From positions 1 through 64,000 of the forward strand of contig NZ_JABTYE010000006.1 of the NCBI RefSeq assembly GCF_013314895.1: a stretch of DNA of 64,000 nt. Direction: 5' to 3'. Position 1 is the first letter of the stretch, and each line of letters begins with the position of its first letter. Position numbers and translations under genes: made by a program. Origin of the DNA: Cupriavidus gilardii (GTDB taxonomy: Bacteria; Pseudomonadota; Gammaproteobacteria; Burkholderiales; Burkholderiaceae). Shown here in pieces: positions 26,255 through 35,458 of this stretch. Under the pieces are notes generated by a model that was not told where the DNA came from, made no database searches, and saw only the letters and a list, made by a program, of their open reading frames with translations.

Positions 26255-27853
26255 ATGGCGACAGTGCCCTCCTCCATTCCCGCCCCCGCGGCCGATCCGG
26301 CGATCGGCGCCGCCGGGACCGCCAACGCCGCCGCGCATGGCGCGGCCGGCGCCGTGGACACGCCGCTGTCCTCGCCGATCGCGGCGCGGCTGGTGCCCTA
26401 CGGCTTCGCGCGCGAAGCCAAACTGCTGGTCGCGCATCAGCGCGCCGACGGGCTCGAGGTCTGGGTCAGCCGCTCGACCTCGCCGGCAGCGCTGGCCGAG
26501 CTGGCGCGCGTGCACGGGCCGCTGCACCTGCGCGTGATGGAGCCGCACGCGCTGGAACTGGCGATGTCCGACGCCTACAACCGCCAAGACGGCACCGCCG
26601 CGCAGGTGGTCGGCGAAGTCGAGGGCGAGGTCGATCTGTCGCGGCTGATGCAGGACATCCCCGCGGTCGAGGACCTGCTCGAATCGGAAGACGACGCGCC
26701 GATCATCCGCATGATCAACGCGCTGCTGACGCAGGCGGCGCGCGAAGGCGCCTCGGACATCCACATCGAGCCGTTCGAGGCGGCTTCGGTGGTGCGCTTT
26801 CGCGTCGACGGCACGCTGCGCGACGTGGTGCGGCCGAAGAAGGCGCTGCACGGCGCGCTGATCTCGCGCATCAAGATCATGGCGCAGCTGGATATCGCCG
26901 AGAAGCGGCTGCCCCAGGATGGCCGCATCACGCTGCGGGTCGGCGGCCGGCCGGTGGACGTGCGGGTGTCGACCCTGCCGACCGGCCATGGCGAACGCGC
27001 GGTGCTGCGTCTGCTGGACAAGGAGGCCGGCCGGCTCGATCTCGCCAAGCTGGGCATGGCGCCCCGCACGCTGACCGCCTTCGACGACCTGATCCGCCAG
27101 CCGCACGGCATCGTGCTGGTGACCGGCCCGACCGGCTCGGGCAAGACCACCACGCTGTACGCCGCGCTGTCGCGGCTCGATGCGCGCACCACCAACATCA
27201 TGACGGTCGAGGATCCGATCGAGTACGACCTGGACGGCATCGGCCAGACCCAGGTCAATGCGCGCATCGACATGACCTTCGCCAAGGCGCTGCGCGCGAT
27301 CCTGCGTCAGGATCCGGACGTGGTGATGATCGGCGAAATCCGCGACCTGGAAACCGCGCAGATTGCGGTGCAGGCCTCGCTGACCGGCCACCTGGTGCTG
27401 GCGACGCTGCACACCAACGACTCGGCCTCGGCGGTCACGCGGCTGGTCGACATGGGGATCGAGCCCTTCCTGCTGTCGTCGTCGCTGCTCGGCGTGCTGG
27501 CGCAGCGGCTGGTACGCCGGCTGTGCCCGCACTGCAAGCGCGAGGAAACGATCGCGGTGACGCCCGCCGAAGCCGAGACGCTGCTGGCCGAAGGCAAGCC
27601 GCTGCAGAAGCTGTGGCACCCGGTCGGCTGCGACAAGTGCGGGCAATCGGGCTATCAGGGACGGATGGGCGTGTACGAGCTGCTGGTGGTCGACGACCGC
27701 ATCCGCACCATGATCCATCGCCAGTCGCCGGAATCGGAAATCAAGCAGACCGCGCTGGCCAACGGCATGCATACGATGCGCGGCGACGCGCAGCGCTGGA
27801 TCGACAGCGGCGCGACCTCGCTGGAAGAGGTGCTGCGCGTGACCCGCGATTGA
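26255..27853 (+). CDS. Type II secretion ATPase GspE
   Basis: A 532-residue hexameric ATPase that powers pseudopilus assembly. Walker A GPTGSGKTTT at about residue 290, Asp box TVEDPIEYDL, Walker B VVMIGEIRDLETA at about 355, His box ATLHTNDSASAV, and a zinc-binding CPHC (about 424) ... CDKCGQSGY (about 462) module. The start MATVPSSIPAPAA is preceded by a low-complexity, alanine-rich 35 residues before the N1E domain (IAARLVPYGFAREAKLLV). Begins 28 bases after gspD. Confidence 0.96.
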   Translation: MATVPSSIPAPAADPAIGAAGTANAAAHGAAGAVDTPLSSPIAARLVPYGFAREAKLLVAHQRADGLEVWVSRSTSPAALAELARVHGPLHLRVMEPHALELAMSDAYNRQDGTAAQVVGEVEGEVDLSRLMQDIPAVEDLLESEDDAPIIRMINALLTQAAREGASDIHIEPFEAASVVRFRVDGTLRDVVRPKKALHGALISRIKIMAQLDIAEKRLPQDGRITLRVGGRPVDVRVSTLPTGHGERAVLRLLDKEAGRLDLAKLGMAPRTLTAFDDLIRQPHGIVLVTGPTGSGKTTTLYAALSRLDARTTNIMTVEDPIEYDLDGIGQTQVNARIDMTFAKALRAILRQDPDVVMIGEIRDLETAQIAVQASLTGHLVLATLHTNDSASAVTRLVDMGIEPFLLSSSLLGVLAQRLVRRLCPHCKREETIAVTPAEAETLLAEGKPLQKLWHPVGCDKCGQSGYQGRMGVYELLVVDDRIRTMIHRQSPESEIKQTALANGMHTMRGDAQRWIDSGATSLEEVLRVTRD

Positions 27854-27870
27854 AGCGGGGAACGGAAGCC

Positions 27871-27936
27871 ATGCGATCGCGCCATACCATCGCGCCTCGT
27901 GCCATCGCTCCCCGTGCCGTCGCGCCCGTGACTTAA
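27871..27936 (+). CDS. Possible 21-residue peptide between gspE and gspF
   Basis: The 86-base gspE-gspF gap holds an ATG with GGAACGGAAG just upstream and a short open frame of 21 codons ending TAA four bases before gspF. The peptide contains a repeat (IAPRAIAPRAVAP) that reflects a DNA repeat of about 14-15 bases. It may be a translational-coupling leader or a chance product of the repeat. No family is known to me. Confidence 0.2.
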   Translation: MRSRHTIAPRAIAPRAVAPVT

Positions 27937-27939
27937 GCC

Positions 27940-29157
27940 ATGCCAGCCTATCGCTACGAAGCCGTCGACGCCGCCGGCAAGACCGACCGCGGCGTCATCG
28001 AGGCCGACAGCCCGAAGCAGGCCCGCACGCATCTGCGCACGCGCGGGCTGACCCCGCTGACCGTCGACGCGCTGGGCAGCGCGGCGCAGGCCGCGCGCGG
28101 CACCGCGGGCGGCTTTGGCCGCCGGCTGTCGACCCAGGAGCTGGCGCTGTTCACGCGCCAGCTGGCCAGCCTGATCGTCGCCGGCCTGCCGCTCGATGAA
28201 GCGCTGGGGGCACTGGCCGACCAGGCCGAGCGCGCCTACGTGCACGAGCTGCTGGCCGGCGTGCGCGCCGAGGTGATGGGCGGCAGCTCGCTCTCGGTCG
28301 CGCTGATGCAGCATCCGCGCGATTTCCCCGATATCTATCGCGCGCTGGTCTCGGCCGGCGAGCACTCCGGCCATCTGGGGCTGGTGCTGGAGCGGCTGGC
28401 CGGCTATATCGAGACCCGCAACACGCTGACCGCCAAGATCCGGCTGGCCTTCACCTATCCGGCCATCGTCACTGTGGTGGCCTTCGCGATCGTGATCTTC
28501 CTGCTGTCGTACGTGGTGCCTCAGGTCGTCAGCGTGTTCGCCAACACCAAGCAGAAGCTGCCGATGCTGACCGTGGTGATGCTGGCGCTGTCGGATTTCG
28601 TGCGGCAATGGTGGTGGGCGGCGCTGATCGTGCTGGTGCTGGCGGTGCTGGCAATCCGCGCGCTGCTGCGCCAGCCCGGCGTGCGGCTCGAATGGCACCG
28701 CTGGCTGCTGACGGCGCCGCTGGCCGGCAAGCTGATCCGCGGCTACAACACCGCGCGCTTTGCCAGCACGCTGGCGATCCTGGTGTCGGCCGGCGTGCCG
28801 ATCCTGCGCAGCCTGCAGGCCGCGGGCGAGACGCTGGGCAACGAGGCGCTGCGCGCCAACGTCGACGACGCCACCACGCGCGTGCGCGAGGGCTCGTCGC
28901 TGGCCCGCGCGCTGGCCGCGCAGAACCAGTTTCCGCCGGTGCTGGTGCACCTGATCCGTTCGGGCGAGGCCACCGGCAATCTGCCATCGATGCTCGAGCG
29001 CGCCGCCCAGGGCGAAGCGCAGGAACTGGAACGGCGCACGATGTTCCTGACCAGCCTGCTCGAACCGCTGCTGATCCTGACGATGGGCGTGGTGGTGCTG
29101 CTGATCGTGCTGGCGGTGCTGATGCCGATCATCGAGATCAATCAGCTGGTGCGGTAG
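27940..29157 (+). CDS. Type II secretion inner-membrane platform protein GspF
   Basis: A 405-residue GspF/PilC family protein. N-terminal motif MPAYRYEAVDAAGKTDRGVIEADSPKQ, two homologous cytoplasmic helical domains (LASLIVAGLPLDEALGALAD and LAILVSAGVPILRSLQAAGE) and three transmembrane helices (near residues 175, 225 and 380). It anchors GspE and GspL at the inner membrane. Last gene of the operon, followed by palindromic repeats that may terminate transcription. Confidence 0.96.
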   Translation: MPAYRYEAVDAAGKTDRGVIEADSPKQARTHLRTRGLTPLTVDALGSAAQAARGTAGGFGRRLSTQELALFTRQLASLIVAGLPLDEALGALADQAERAYVHELLAGVRAEVMGGSSLSVALMQHPRDFPDIYRALVSAGEHSGHLGLVLERLAGYIETRNTLTAKIRLAFTYPAIVTVVAFAIVIFLLSYVVPQVVSVFANTKQKLPMLTVVMLALSDFVRQWWWAALIVLVLAVLAIRALLRQPGVRLEWHRWLLTAPLAGKLIRGYNTARFASTLAILVSAGVPILRSLQAAGETLGNEALRANVDDATTRVREGSSLARALAAQNQFPPVLVHLIRSGEATGNLPSMLERAAQGEAQELERRTMFLTSLLEPLLILTMGVVVLLIVLAVLMPIIEINQLVR

Positions 29158-29189
29158 TTTCGGGGGTACGCCTTCGGGGCGACAAATCC

Positions 29190-29233
29190 ACCTCCCTCTC
29201 CCCGACCCTCTCCCGCAGAGGGGGAGAGGGGGA
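29190..29233. repeat. REP-like palindrome (copy A)
   Basis: CCCTCTCCC-GCAGA-GGGGGAGAGGG with an adjacent partial copy on its left, immediately after gspF. It shares its core (CCTCTCCC / GGGAGAGG) with copies at 29328-29353 and 34739-34766, which marks it as a dispersed repeat family rather than a simple terminator. Confidence 0.7.
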
Positions 29234-29327
29234 ACACCGTGGAAACAAGGCAAGTTCTCGCGCCCGTTTTCTTCCTCTCCTCTCCCCTCCGAAAAGCTGA
29301 CCCTCGGTAGACCACCACTGGTCTTCT

Positions 29328-29353
29328 CCCCTCTCCCGCTTGCGGGAGAGGGG
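29328..29353. repeat. REP-like palindrome (copy B)
   Basis: A perfect 12-bp inverted repeat, CCCCTCTCCCGC / GCGGGAGAGGGG, separated by TT, in the convergent gap between gspF and the NYN-domain gene. The stem is strong enough to act as a bidirectional terminator or an mRNA-stabilising hairpin. Together with copy A it fills most of this 237-base gap. Confidence 0.8.
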
Positions 29354-29394
29354 CGGGGGAGAGGGCAAGCGGCGCTCGCCCTGGCGAGCCGACC

Positions 29395-30798
29395 TTATTC
29401 CGCTGCCGCCGCCTTCTTCGCCGCGCGCTTGCGCGGGGCCGTGCTGCGGCGCTTGCGTGCGGGCGGCGCGGTCTCGCTGGCCTGCACCGATTCGGCGCTC
29501 TCCACCAGCTCGCCATTCGCCGGTGTCTCGGCCCCCGGCACCTCGAGCGCTTCGCTGGCCGGCGCCGGTGCGGCAAACACCGTGCTGTCGATCGGCCATG
29601 GCGTGTCGCTGAGCTTCACATCGGGGCGTCGCGCGCCGCGGCGGCCGCGCGACGATCGCGGCGCAGCGGACCCAGGTGCTGCGGACTCAGGTGCTGCGGG
29701 CTCGGGCGTGGCGGCATGGCCGGCGGGCTCGATCACGTCGGCGGCGACAGGTTCGTCGGCTTGCACCGGCGCCGGAGCCGGTTCGCCGATCTCGAGCTGG
29801 GCCTGCTGCGCCGGCACCGCCGATTCGGCCTGCGCCGGCGCGGCGTGGCCCTGGCGGCGACCGCGGCCTCCCCGGACATCCTGGCCGCTTTGTTCCTGGC
29901 CAACAGGATCTCGCTGCTCGGCGTGCCCACCGTGGCTGCGCTGTTCGCCCTGCCCGCCCTGGCTGCGCGGCTCGCCGGCATGGCCCTGCCGATCGCCGCC
30001 GCGCTGTTCCCCACTGCGCTGCTCGCCACCACGCTGTTCGCCGCGGCGCTTGAGCCGGACCCAGATGGTCTTGTTGTTGCCGCCGTTGCGGGTCTCGACC
30101 TCGAACAGGCCGGTCGCGGCGACCAGCTCCGACAGCTTGCTGTAGCCGTAATTGCGCGAATCGAATTCGGGCGCCTGCTTGGCGATGTGGGTACCCATGC
30201 TGCCGAGCGTGGTCCAGCCTTCCTCGTCCGAGACGGCCTGCGCGGCCGATTGCAGCAGCCGCACCAGCCGCGTGTCCTGCCGCAGCTCGCCGCCGCTGCG
30301 GCGACGGGCCGGCGCGGTGGTCTCGTCCGATTCGTCGGTGCCGACGTCGCCGCGCAGCAGGTCGGAGTAGATGAACTTGTCGCAGGCGGTGACGAAGGGC
30401 TTGGGCGTCTTGCGCTCGCCGAAGCCGTAGACCGTCAGGCCCTGCTCGCGGATGCGCGAGGCCAGCCGGGTGAAATCGCTGTCGCTGGAGACGATGCAGA
30501 AGCCGTCGAAACGGCCGGTGTACAGCAGGTCCATCGCGTCGATGATCATCGCGCTGTCGGTGGCATTCTTGCCCACCGTATAACGGAACTGCTGGATCGG
30601 CTGGATCGAATGCGACAGCAGGCATTCCTTCCAGCCCGACAGATTGGGCTTGGTCCAGTCGCCGTAGATGCGTTTGACGGCGGCCACGCCGTACTTGGCC
30701 ACTTCGGCAAGCAGGCCTTCGACGATGCCGGGCGCGGCATTGTCGGCGTCGATCAATACGGCCAGGGTCGCGGTGCCCTGGCGGGGATTTGGATTCAT
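29395..30798 (-). CDS. NYN-domain and LOTUS (OST-HTH) protein, predicted RNA-binding nuclease
   Basis: A 467-residue protein. The N-terminal NYN (PIN-like) nuclease domain has conserved acidic positions in AVLIDADNA, SAMIIDAMDLLY and IVSSDSDFTRLA (residues about 11-130). A LOTUS/OST-HTH domain follows (DEEGWTTLGSMGTHIAKQ ... YGYSKLSELVAATGLFEV). The C-terminal half is disordered: Gly/Arg/Gln-rich repeats (RGEQRGGEQRSGEQRGG), an Ala/Pro linker and a Lys/Arg/Ala tail (RKRAAKKAAAAE). Such proteins (LabA/DUF88 type) are predicted RNA-processing enzymes. Start ATG at 30798 with AGGACA upstream. Confidence 0.88.
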   Translation of the reverse strand: MNPNPRQGTATLAVLIDADNAAPGIVEGLLAEVAKYGVAAVKRIYGDWTKPNLSGWKECLLSHSIQPIQQFRYTVGKNATDSAMIIDAMDLLYTGRFDGFCIVSSDSDFTRLASRIREQGLTVYGFGERKTPKPFVTACDKFIYSDLLRGDVGTDESDETTAPARRRSGGELRQDTRLVRLLQSAAQAVSDEEGWTTLGSMGTHIAKQAPEFDSRNYGYSKLSELVAATGLFEVETRNGGNNKTIWVRLKRRGEQRGGEQRSGEQRGGDRQGHAGEPRSQGGQGEQRSHGGHAEQRDPVGQEQSGQDVRGGRGRRQGHAAPAQAESAVPAQQAQLEIGEPAPAPVQADEPVAADVIEPAGHAATPEPAAPESAAPGSAAPRSSRGRRGARRPDVKLSDTPWPIDSTVFAAPAPASEALEVPGAETPANGELVESAESVQASETAPPARKRRSTAPRKRAAKKAAAAE

Positions 30799-31112
30799 CG
30801 GTCTGTGTCCTGGGGGAGCGGTCGCTCCAGCAGTGGGAGGTTGCACCACCGCGGCAAGGCGGCCTCCGGCGGACGCCGCCCGCTGCCGGGCTTGGATGCA
30901 GTGCAGTGTACACGCCAGCGCTTGTCCATTCGGGAAATCGCCGAGCCGCAGGGGCGCCGGGATGCTGCGCCGCAGGGTGCCGCGTCAACGCCGCCGGTGC
31001 TACCATGCCGGGCAGAGACACGGTCGCTACCGCCTTCACAAGAGGCCTGCCGCGGCTGCCCACCACTGAAGTGTGTCGGCGATCCCGACAACATGCCCGA
31101 AGAGGAGCACCC
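30799..31112. other. Divergent intergenic region, NYN gene and indolepyruvate oxidoreductase
   Basis: 314 bases with two ribosome-binding sites at its ends (AGGACA for the leftward gene, GAGGAGCACCC for the rightward gene). The only promoter-like element I can point to is a TACCAT hexamer near 31001 for the rightward gene, with a poor -35. Nothing coding is evident; both adjacent reading frames remain open through it but with arginine/alanine-rich sequence lacking similarity. Confidence 0.35.
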
Positions 31113-34100
31113 ATGAATGCCCCCCTGACCGCCCCGGTCAGCGACGCCATCCGTCGCGCGCTCGCCAACGTTACCCTCGACGACAAATACACGCTCGAAC
31201 GCGGCCGCATCTATATCAGCGGCACGCAGGCGCTGGTCCGTCTGCCGATGCTGCAGCAGGAACGCGATCGCGCCGCCGGCCTCAATACCGCCGGCTTCAT
31301 CTCGGGCTATCGCGGCTCGCCGCTCGGTGCGCTGGACCAGGCGCTGTGGAAGGCCAAGTCGCACCTGGCCGGCCACAACATCGTGTTCCAGCCGGGCCTG
31401 AACGAGGACCTGGCCGCGACCGCGGTGTGGGGCTCGCAGCAGGTCAACATGTACCCGGGCGCGAAATACGACGGCGTGTTCGGCATGTGGTACGGCAAGG
31501 GGCCGGGCGTGGACCGTACCGGCGACGTCTTCAAGCATGCGAACTCGGCCGGCTCGTCGAAGCACGGCGGCGTGCTGGTGCTGGCCGGCGACGACCACTC
31601 GGCCAAGTCGTCGACGCTGGCGCACCAGTCCGAACACATCTTCAAGGCCTGCGGGCTGCCGGTGCTGTTCCCGGCCAATGTGCAGGAATATCTCGACTAC
31701 GGTCTGCATGGCTGGGCCATGAGCCGCTACTCGGGGCTATGGGTGGCGATGAAGTGCGTCACCGACGTGGTCGAATCGTCCGCCTCGGTCGAGCTCGATC
31801 CGCATCGCGTACAGATCGCGCTGCCGCAGGACTTCGCGATGCCGCCGGGCGGCCTCAATATCCGCTGGCCCGATCCGCCGCTCGAACAGGAAGCGCGGCT
31901 GCTCGACTACAAGTGGTACGCCGCGCTGGCCTATGTGCGCGCCAACCGGATCGACCGCATCGAAATCGATTCGCCGCACGCGCGCTTCGGCATCATGACC
32001 GGCGGCAAGGCCTACCTCGACACGCGCCAGGCGCTGACCGACCTGGGCCTGGACAAGGAGACCTGCGAGCGCATCGGCATCCGGCTGTACAAGGTCGGCT
32101 GCGTCTGGCCGCTCGAAGCACAGGGCGCGCGCGCCTTCGCGCAAGGGCTGCAGGAAATCCTGGTGGTCGAGGAAAAGCGCCAGATCATGGAGTACGCGCT
32201 GAAGGAAGAGCTGTACAACTGGCGCGACGACGTGCGGCCCAAGGTCTACGGCAAGTTCGACGAGAAGGACAATGCCGGCGGCGAGTGGTCGATCCCGCAG
32301 AGCAACTGGCTGCTGCCGGCGCACTACGAGCTGTCGCCGGCGATCATCGCCAAGGCGATCGCCACGCGCCTGGACAAGTTCGATCTGCCCAGCGACGTGC
32401 GCGCCCGCATCGCCGCGCGCATTGCGCTGATCGAAGCGAAGGAGCGCGCGCTGGCCACGCCCCGTGTGGCCGCCGAGCGCAAGCCGTGGTTCTGCTCGGG
32501 CTGCCCGCACAACACGTCGACCAACGTGCCCGAAGGCTCGCGCGCGCTGGCCGGCATCGGCTGCCACTACATGACGGTCTGGATGGACCGCAGCACCAGC
32601 ACCTTCAGCCAGATGGGCGGCGAAGGCGTGGCGTGGATCGGGCAGGCGCCGTTCGCCGGCGACAAGCACGTGTTCGCCAACCTCGGCGACGGCACCTACT
32701 TCCATTCGGGGCTGCTGGCGATCCGCGCGTCGATCGCGGCCGGCGTCAATATCACCTACAAGATCCTGTACAACGACGCGGTCGCGATGACCGGCGGCCA
32801 GCCGGTGGACGGCCAGCTGTCGGTGCAGGACATCGCCTTCCAGGTCGCCGCCGAGGGCGCCAGGCGGATCGACATCGTCACCGACGAACCGGAGAAGTAC
32901 AACGCGGCGATCAAGCTGCCGGAAGGCGTGACGATCCACCATCGCGACGAGCTCGACCGCATCCAGCGCGAGCTGCGCGAGGTGCCGGGCTGCACCATCC
33001 TGATCTACGACCAGACCTGCGCCACCGAGAAGCGCCGCCGCCGCAAGCGCGGCAGCTTCCCCGATCCGGCCCGGCGGGTGTTCATCAACGACACGGTTTG
33101 CGAAGGCTGCGGCGACTGCTCGGTCAAGTCGAACTGCCTGTCGGTCGAGCCGCTGGAGACCGAGCTGGGCACCAAGCGCAAGATCAACCAGTCCTCGTGC
33201 AACAAGGACTTCTCCTGCCTGAACGGCTTCTGCCCCAGCTTCGTGACGGCCGAGGGCGCGCAGCTGCGCAAGCCCGAGGCGCACGGCATCTCGATGCAGA
33301 GCCTGCCGCCGCTGCCGGAGCCGGCGCTGCCCGCGCTGGAGAAGCCGTACGGCGTGCTGGTGACCGGCGTCGGCGGCACCGGTGTGGTGACCATCGGCGG
33401 CCTGCTCGGCATGGCCGCGCATCTGGAGCAGAAGGGCGTCACCGTGCTGGACATGGCGGGCCTGGCGCAGAAGGGCGGCGCGGTGCTGTCGCACGTGCAG
33501 ATCGCCGCGCGGCCCGAGGACATCCACGCCACCCGCATCGCGATGGGCGAGGCGGACCTGGTGATCGGCTGCGACGCCATCGTGTCGGCCACCGACGAGG
33601 TCCTGTCGAAGGCCCAGGCGGGCCGCACGCGCGCCATCGTCAATACCGCGCAAACCCCGACCGCCGAATTCATTCGCAATCCGAAGTGGCAGTTCCCCGG
33701 GCTGTCGGCCGAGCAGGACGTGCGCAATGCGGTCGGCGAGCAATGCGACTTCATCAATGCCAGCGCGCTGGCGGTGGCGCTGCTCGGCGACGCGATCTAC
33801 ACCAACCCGCTGGTGCTCGGTTATGCGTGGCAGAAGGGCTGGGTGCCGCTGTCGCTGGACGCGATGCTGCGCGCGATCGAACTGAACGGCGTGTCGGTCG
33901 ACAAGAACAAGGCCGCGTTCGAATGGGGCCGCCATATGGCGCACGACCCGGAGCATGTGCTGTCGCTGACCGGCGAGCTGAAGCGCACCGCCGAGGGCGC
34001 CGACGTGGTCAAGCTGCCGACCTCGTCGGGCGCGCTGCTGGAGAAGCTGATCGCGCATCGGGCCGAGCATCTGACCGCCTATCAGGATGCCGCCTATGCG

Positions 34101-34706
34101 CAGACCTATCGCGATGCGGTCAATCGCGTCCGCGCGGCCGAGAGCGCGCTGGTCGGCAGCGGCAAGCCGCTGCCGCTGACCGAGGCGGTGGCGCGCAATC
34201 TCGCCAAGCTGATGGCGTACAAGGACGAGTACGAAGTCGCGCGGCTTTATACCGATCCGGTCTTCCTGGACAAGCTGCGCAACCAGTTCGAAGGCGAACC
34301 GGGCCGCGACTACCAGCTGAACTTCTGGCTGGCGCCGCCGATGATCGCGAAGCACGACGAGCAGGGCCGGCTGATCAAGCGCCGCTTCGGCCCGTCGACG
34401 ATGACGATCTTCAAGGTGCTGGCCAAACTCAAGGGTCTGCGCGGCGGGCCGCTGGACGTGTTCGGCAAGACCGAGGAGCGCCGCACGGAGCGCGCGCTGA
34501 TCGGCGAATATCGGGCGCTGCTCGACGAGCTGGTGGCGGGGCTGAATGCCGCCAACCACGGCACCGCGGTGGCGCTGGCCAGTCTGCCGGACGACATCCG
34601 CGGCTTCGGCCACGTCAAGGCCAACAACCTGAAGGCGGTGCGCTCGCGCTGGCAGACGCTGCTGACGCAGTTCAGGAATCCGGCGCAGGGGCAGCAGGCG
34701 GCTTGA
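31113..34706 (+). CDS. Indolepyruvate ferredoxin oxidoreductase, three-domain fused form
   Basis: A 1197-residue oxidoreductase fusing the alpha and gamma parts. The N-terminal thiamine-diphosphate region starts LERGRIYISGTQALVRLPM and contains AGFISGYRGSPLGALDQAL; the central region has FCSGCPHNTSTNVPEGSRAL, AGIGCHYM and a cysteine cluster (CEGCGDCSVKSNCLSVEP ... CNKDFSCLNGFCPSF) for an iron-sulfur centre; the C-terminal gamma domain has GVGGTGVVTIGGLLGMAAH. It oxidatively decarboxylates arylpyruvates (indole-, phenyl- or 4-hydroxyphenylpyruvate) to arylacetyl-CoA. ATG follows AGAGGAGCACCC. The product of phenylpyruvate, phenylacetyl-CoA, is the substrate of the paa epoxidase in this window. 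Confidence 0.93.
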   Translation: MNAPLTAPVSDAIRRALANVTLDDKYTLERGRIYISGTQALVRLPMLQQERDRAAGLNTAGFISGYRGSPLGALDQALWKAKSHLAGHNIVFQPGLNEDLAATAVWGSQQVNMYPGAKYDGVFGMWYGKGPGVDRTGDVFKHANSAGSSKHGGVLVLAGDDHSAKSSTLAHQSEHIFKACGLPVLFPANVQEYLDYGLHGWAMSRYSGLWVAMKCVTDVVESSASVELDPHRVQIALPQDFAMPPGGLNIRWPDPPLEQEARLLDYKWYAALAYVRANRIDRIEIDSPHARFGIMTGGKAYLDTRQALTDLGLDKETCERIGIRLYKVGCVWPLEAQGARAFAQGLQEILVVEEKRQIMEYALKEELYNWRDDVRPKVYGKFDEKDNAGGEWSIPQSNWLLPAHYELSPAIIAKAIATRLDKFDLPSDVRARIAARIALIEAKERALATPRVAAERKPWFCSGCPHNTSTNVPEGSRALAGIGCHYMTVWMDRSTSTFSQMGGEGVAWIGQAPFAGDKHVFANLGDGTYFHSGLLAIRASIAAGVNITYKILYNDAVAMTGGQPVDGQLSVQDIAFQVAAEGARRIDIVTDEPEKYNAAIKLPEGVTIHHRDELDRIQRELREVPGCTILIYDQTCATEKRRRRKRGSFPDPARRVFINDTVCEGCGDCSVKSNCLSVEPLETELGTKRKINQSSCNKDFSCLNGFCPSFVTAEGAQLRKPEAHGISMQSLPPLPEPALPALEKPYGVLVTGVGGTGVVTIGGLLGMAAHLEQKGVTVLDMAGLAQKGGAVLSHVQIAARPEDIHATRIAMGEADLVIGCDAIVSATDEVLSKAQAGRTRAIVNTAQTPTAEFIRNPKWQFPGLSAEQDVRNAVGEQCDFINASALAVALLGDAIYTNPLVLGYAWQKGWVPLSLDAMLRAIELNGVSVDKNKAAFEWGRHMAHDPEHVLSLTGELKRTAEGADVVKLPTSSGALLEKLIAHRAEHLTAYQDAAYAQTYRDAVNRVRAAESALVGSGKPLPLTEAVARNLAKLMAYKDEYEVARLYTDPVFLDKLRNQFEGEPGRDYQLNFWLAPPMIAKHDEQGRLIKRRFGPSTMTIFKVLAKLKGLRGGPLDVFGKTEERRTERALIGEYRALLDELVAGLNAANHGTAVALASLPDDIRGFGHVKANNLKAVRSRWQTLLTQFRNPAQGQQAA

Positions 34707-34738
34707 GGCTGGAAATCTGGCTCTCCCCCGGCTGTTCT

Positions 34739-34766
34739 TCCCTCTCCCGCCCCTGCGGGAGAGGGA
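34739..34766. repeat. REP-like palindrome (copy C)
   Basis: TCCCTCTCCCGC-CCCT-GCGGGAGAGGGA, the same core as copies A and B 5 kb away, again in a convergent gap, between the indolepyruvate oxidoreductase and the HD-domain gene. It occupies the middle of that 87-base gap and may terminate transcription from both sides. Confidence 0.8.
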
Positions 34767-34793
34767 GCCCGTCGACGCCGGGCGATCGCTGCC

Positions 34794-35408
34794 CTACTCC
34801 ACCTGCGCCAACTTCTCTTCGCCCTTCTTCACATACATCGAGTTCTTCGGCTGGGCGAACACGCGCCGCACCATCGGCTCGAAGAACGACAGCGGCAGCG
34901 TGTCGTAGTCGGTCATGAAGGCAGCCGCGTCGTACTTGGCGCAGAACTCCGCGGTGCGCTCGAACAGCTCCGGCTGGCCGCGGAATTGCTCGCGCAGGTT
35001 GCGGTCCAGGCCCAGGTGATGAAAGAAGTAGTAGCCCTGGAATACGCCGTGCTTCTCCACCATCCACAGGTTCTCGGCACTGACGAAGGGCTTGAGGATC
35101 GCCGCGGCGATGTCCGGATGGTTGTAGCTGCCCAGCGTATCCCCGATATCGTGAAGCAGCGCGCAGACGACATATTCCTCGTCGCGGCCGTCACGGTGGG
35201 CCAGCGTGGCGGTCTGCAGACTGTGGGTGAGCCGGTCAACCGGAAAGCCGCCGCAATCGCCGTCGAGCAGCCGCAGATGGGCCAGCACGCGGTCCGGCAG
35301 TGCGGCGGCATAGGGCATGAACTCGGCCGAGATCGCGGCCCAGTCTTCGCGGGTGCCCTGTTCCATATGGCTGAAGCGCGCCCGCGGCGCCTGGTGGGAT
35401 TCGCTCAT
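34794..35408 (-). CDS. COG4341-type HD-domain protein (PhnZ/MIOX-like)
   Basis: A 204-residue HD-domain protein. Metal-ligand motifs are visible in order: LTHSLQTATLAHRDG, ALLHDIGDTLGSYNHPDIAA (the HD pair) and WMVEKHGVFQGYYFFHHLGLD. This pattern belongs to the group that includes the mixed-valence diiron oxygenases PhnZ and myo-inositol oxygenase rather than ordinary phosphohydrolases. Substrate unknown. ATG at 35408 with a GGAGACC ribosome-binding site. Divergent from the GFA-family gene. Confidence 0.8.
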   Translation of the reverse strand: MSESHQAPRARFSHMEQGTREDWAAISAEFMPYAAALPDRVLAHLRLLDGDCGGFPVDRLTHSLQTATLAHRDGRDEEYVVCALLHDIGDTLGSYNHPDIAAAILKPFVSAENLWMVEKHGVFQGYYFFHHLGLDRNLREQFRGQPELFERTAEFCAKYDAAAFMTDYDTLPLSFFEPMVRRVFAQPKNSMYVKKGEEKLAQVE

Positions 35409-35458
35409 GGTGGTCTCCTGGTGGGGTCGGCGCTGATGCGCTCTTGGGGATTCCGGCA

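Noticed and set aside
23551-26361. 936-codon minus-strand frame opposite gspN and gspD
   Set aside because: Antisense shadow of gspD with skewed composition.
31737-34613. 958-codon antisense frame opposite the indolepyruvate oxidoreductase
   Set aside because: No domains, His/Arg/Leu-rich composition, and complete overlap with a strongly conserved gene.
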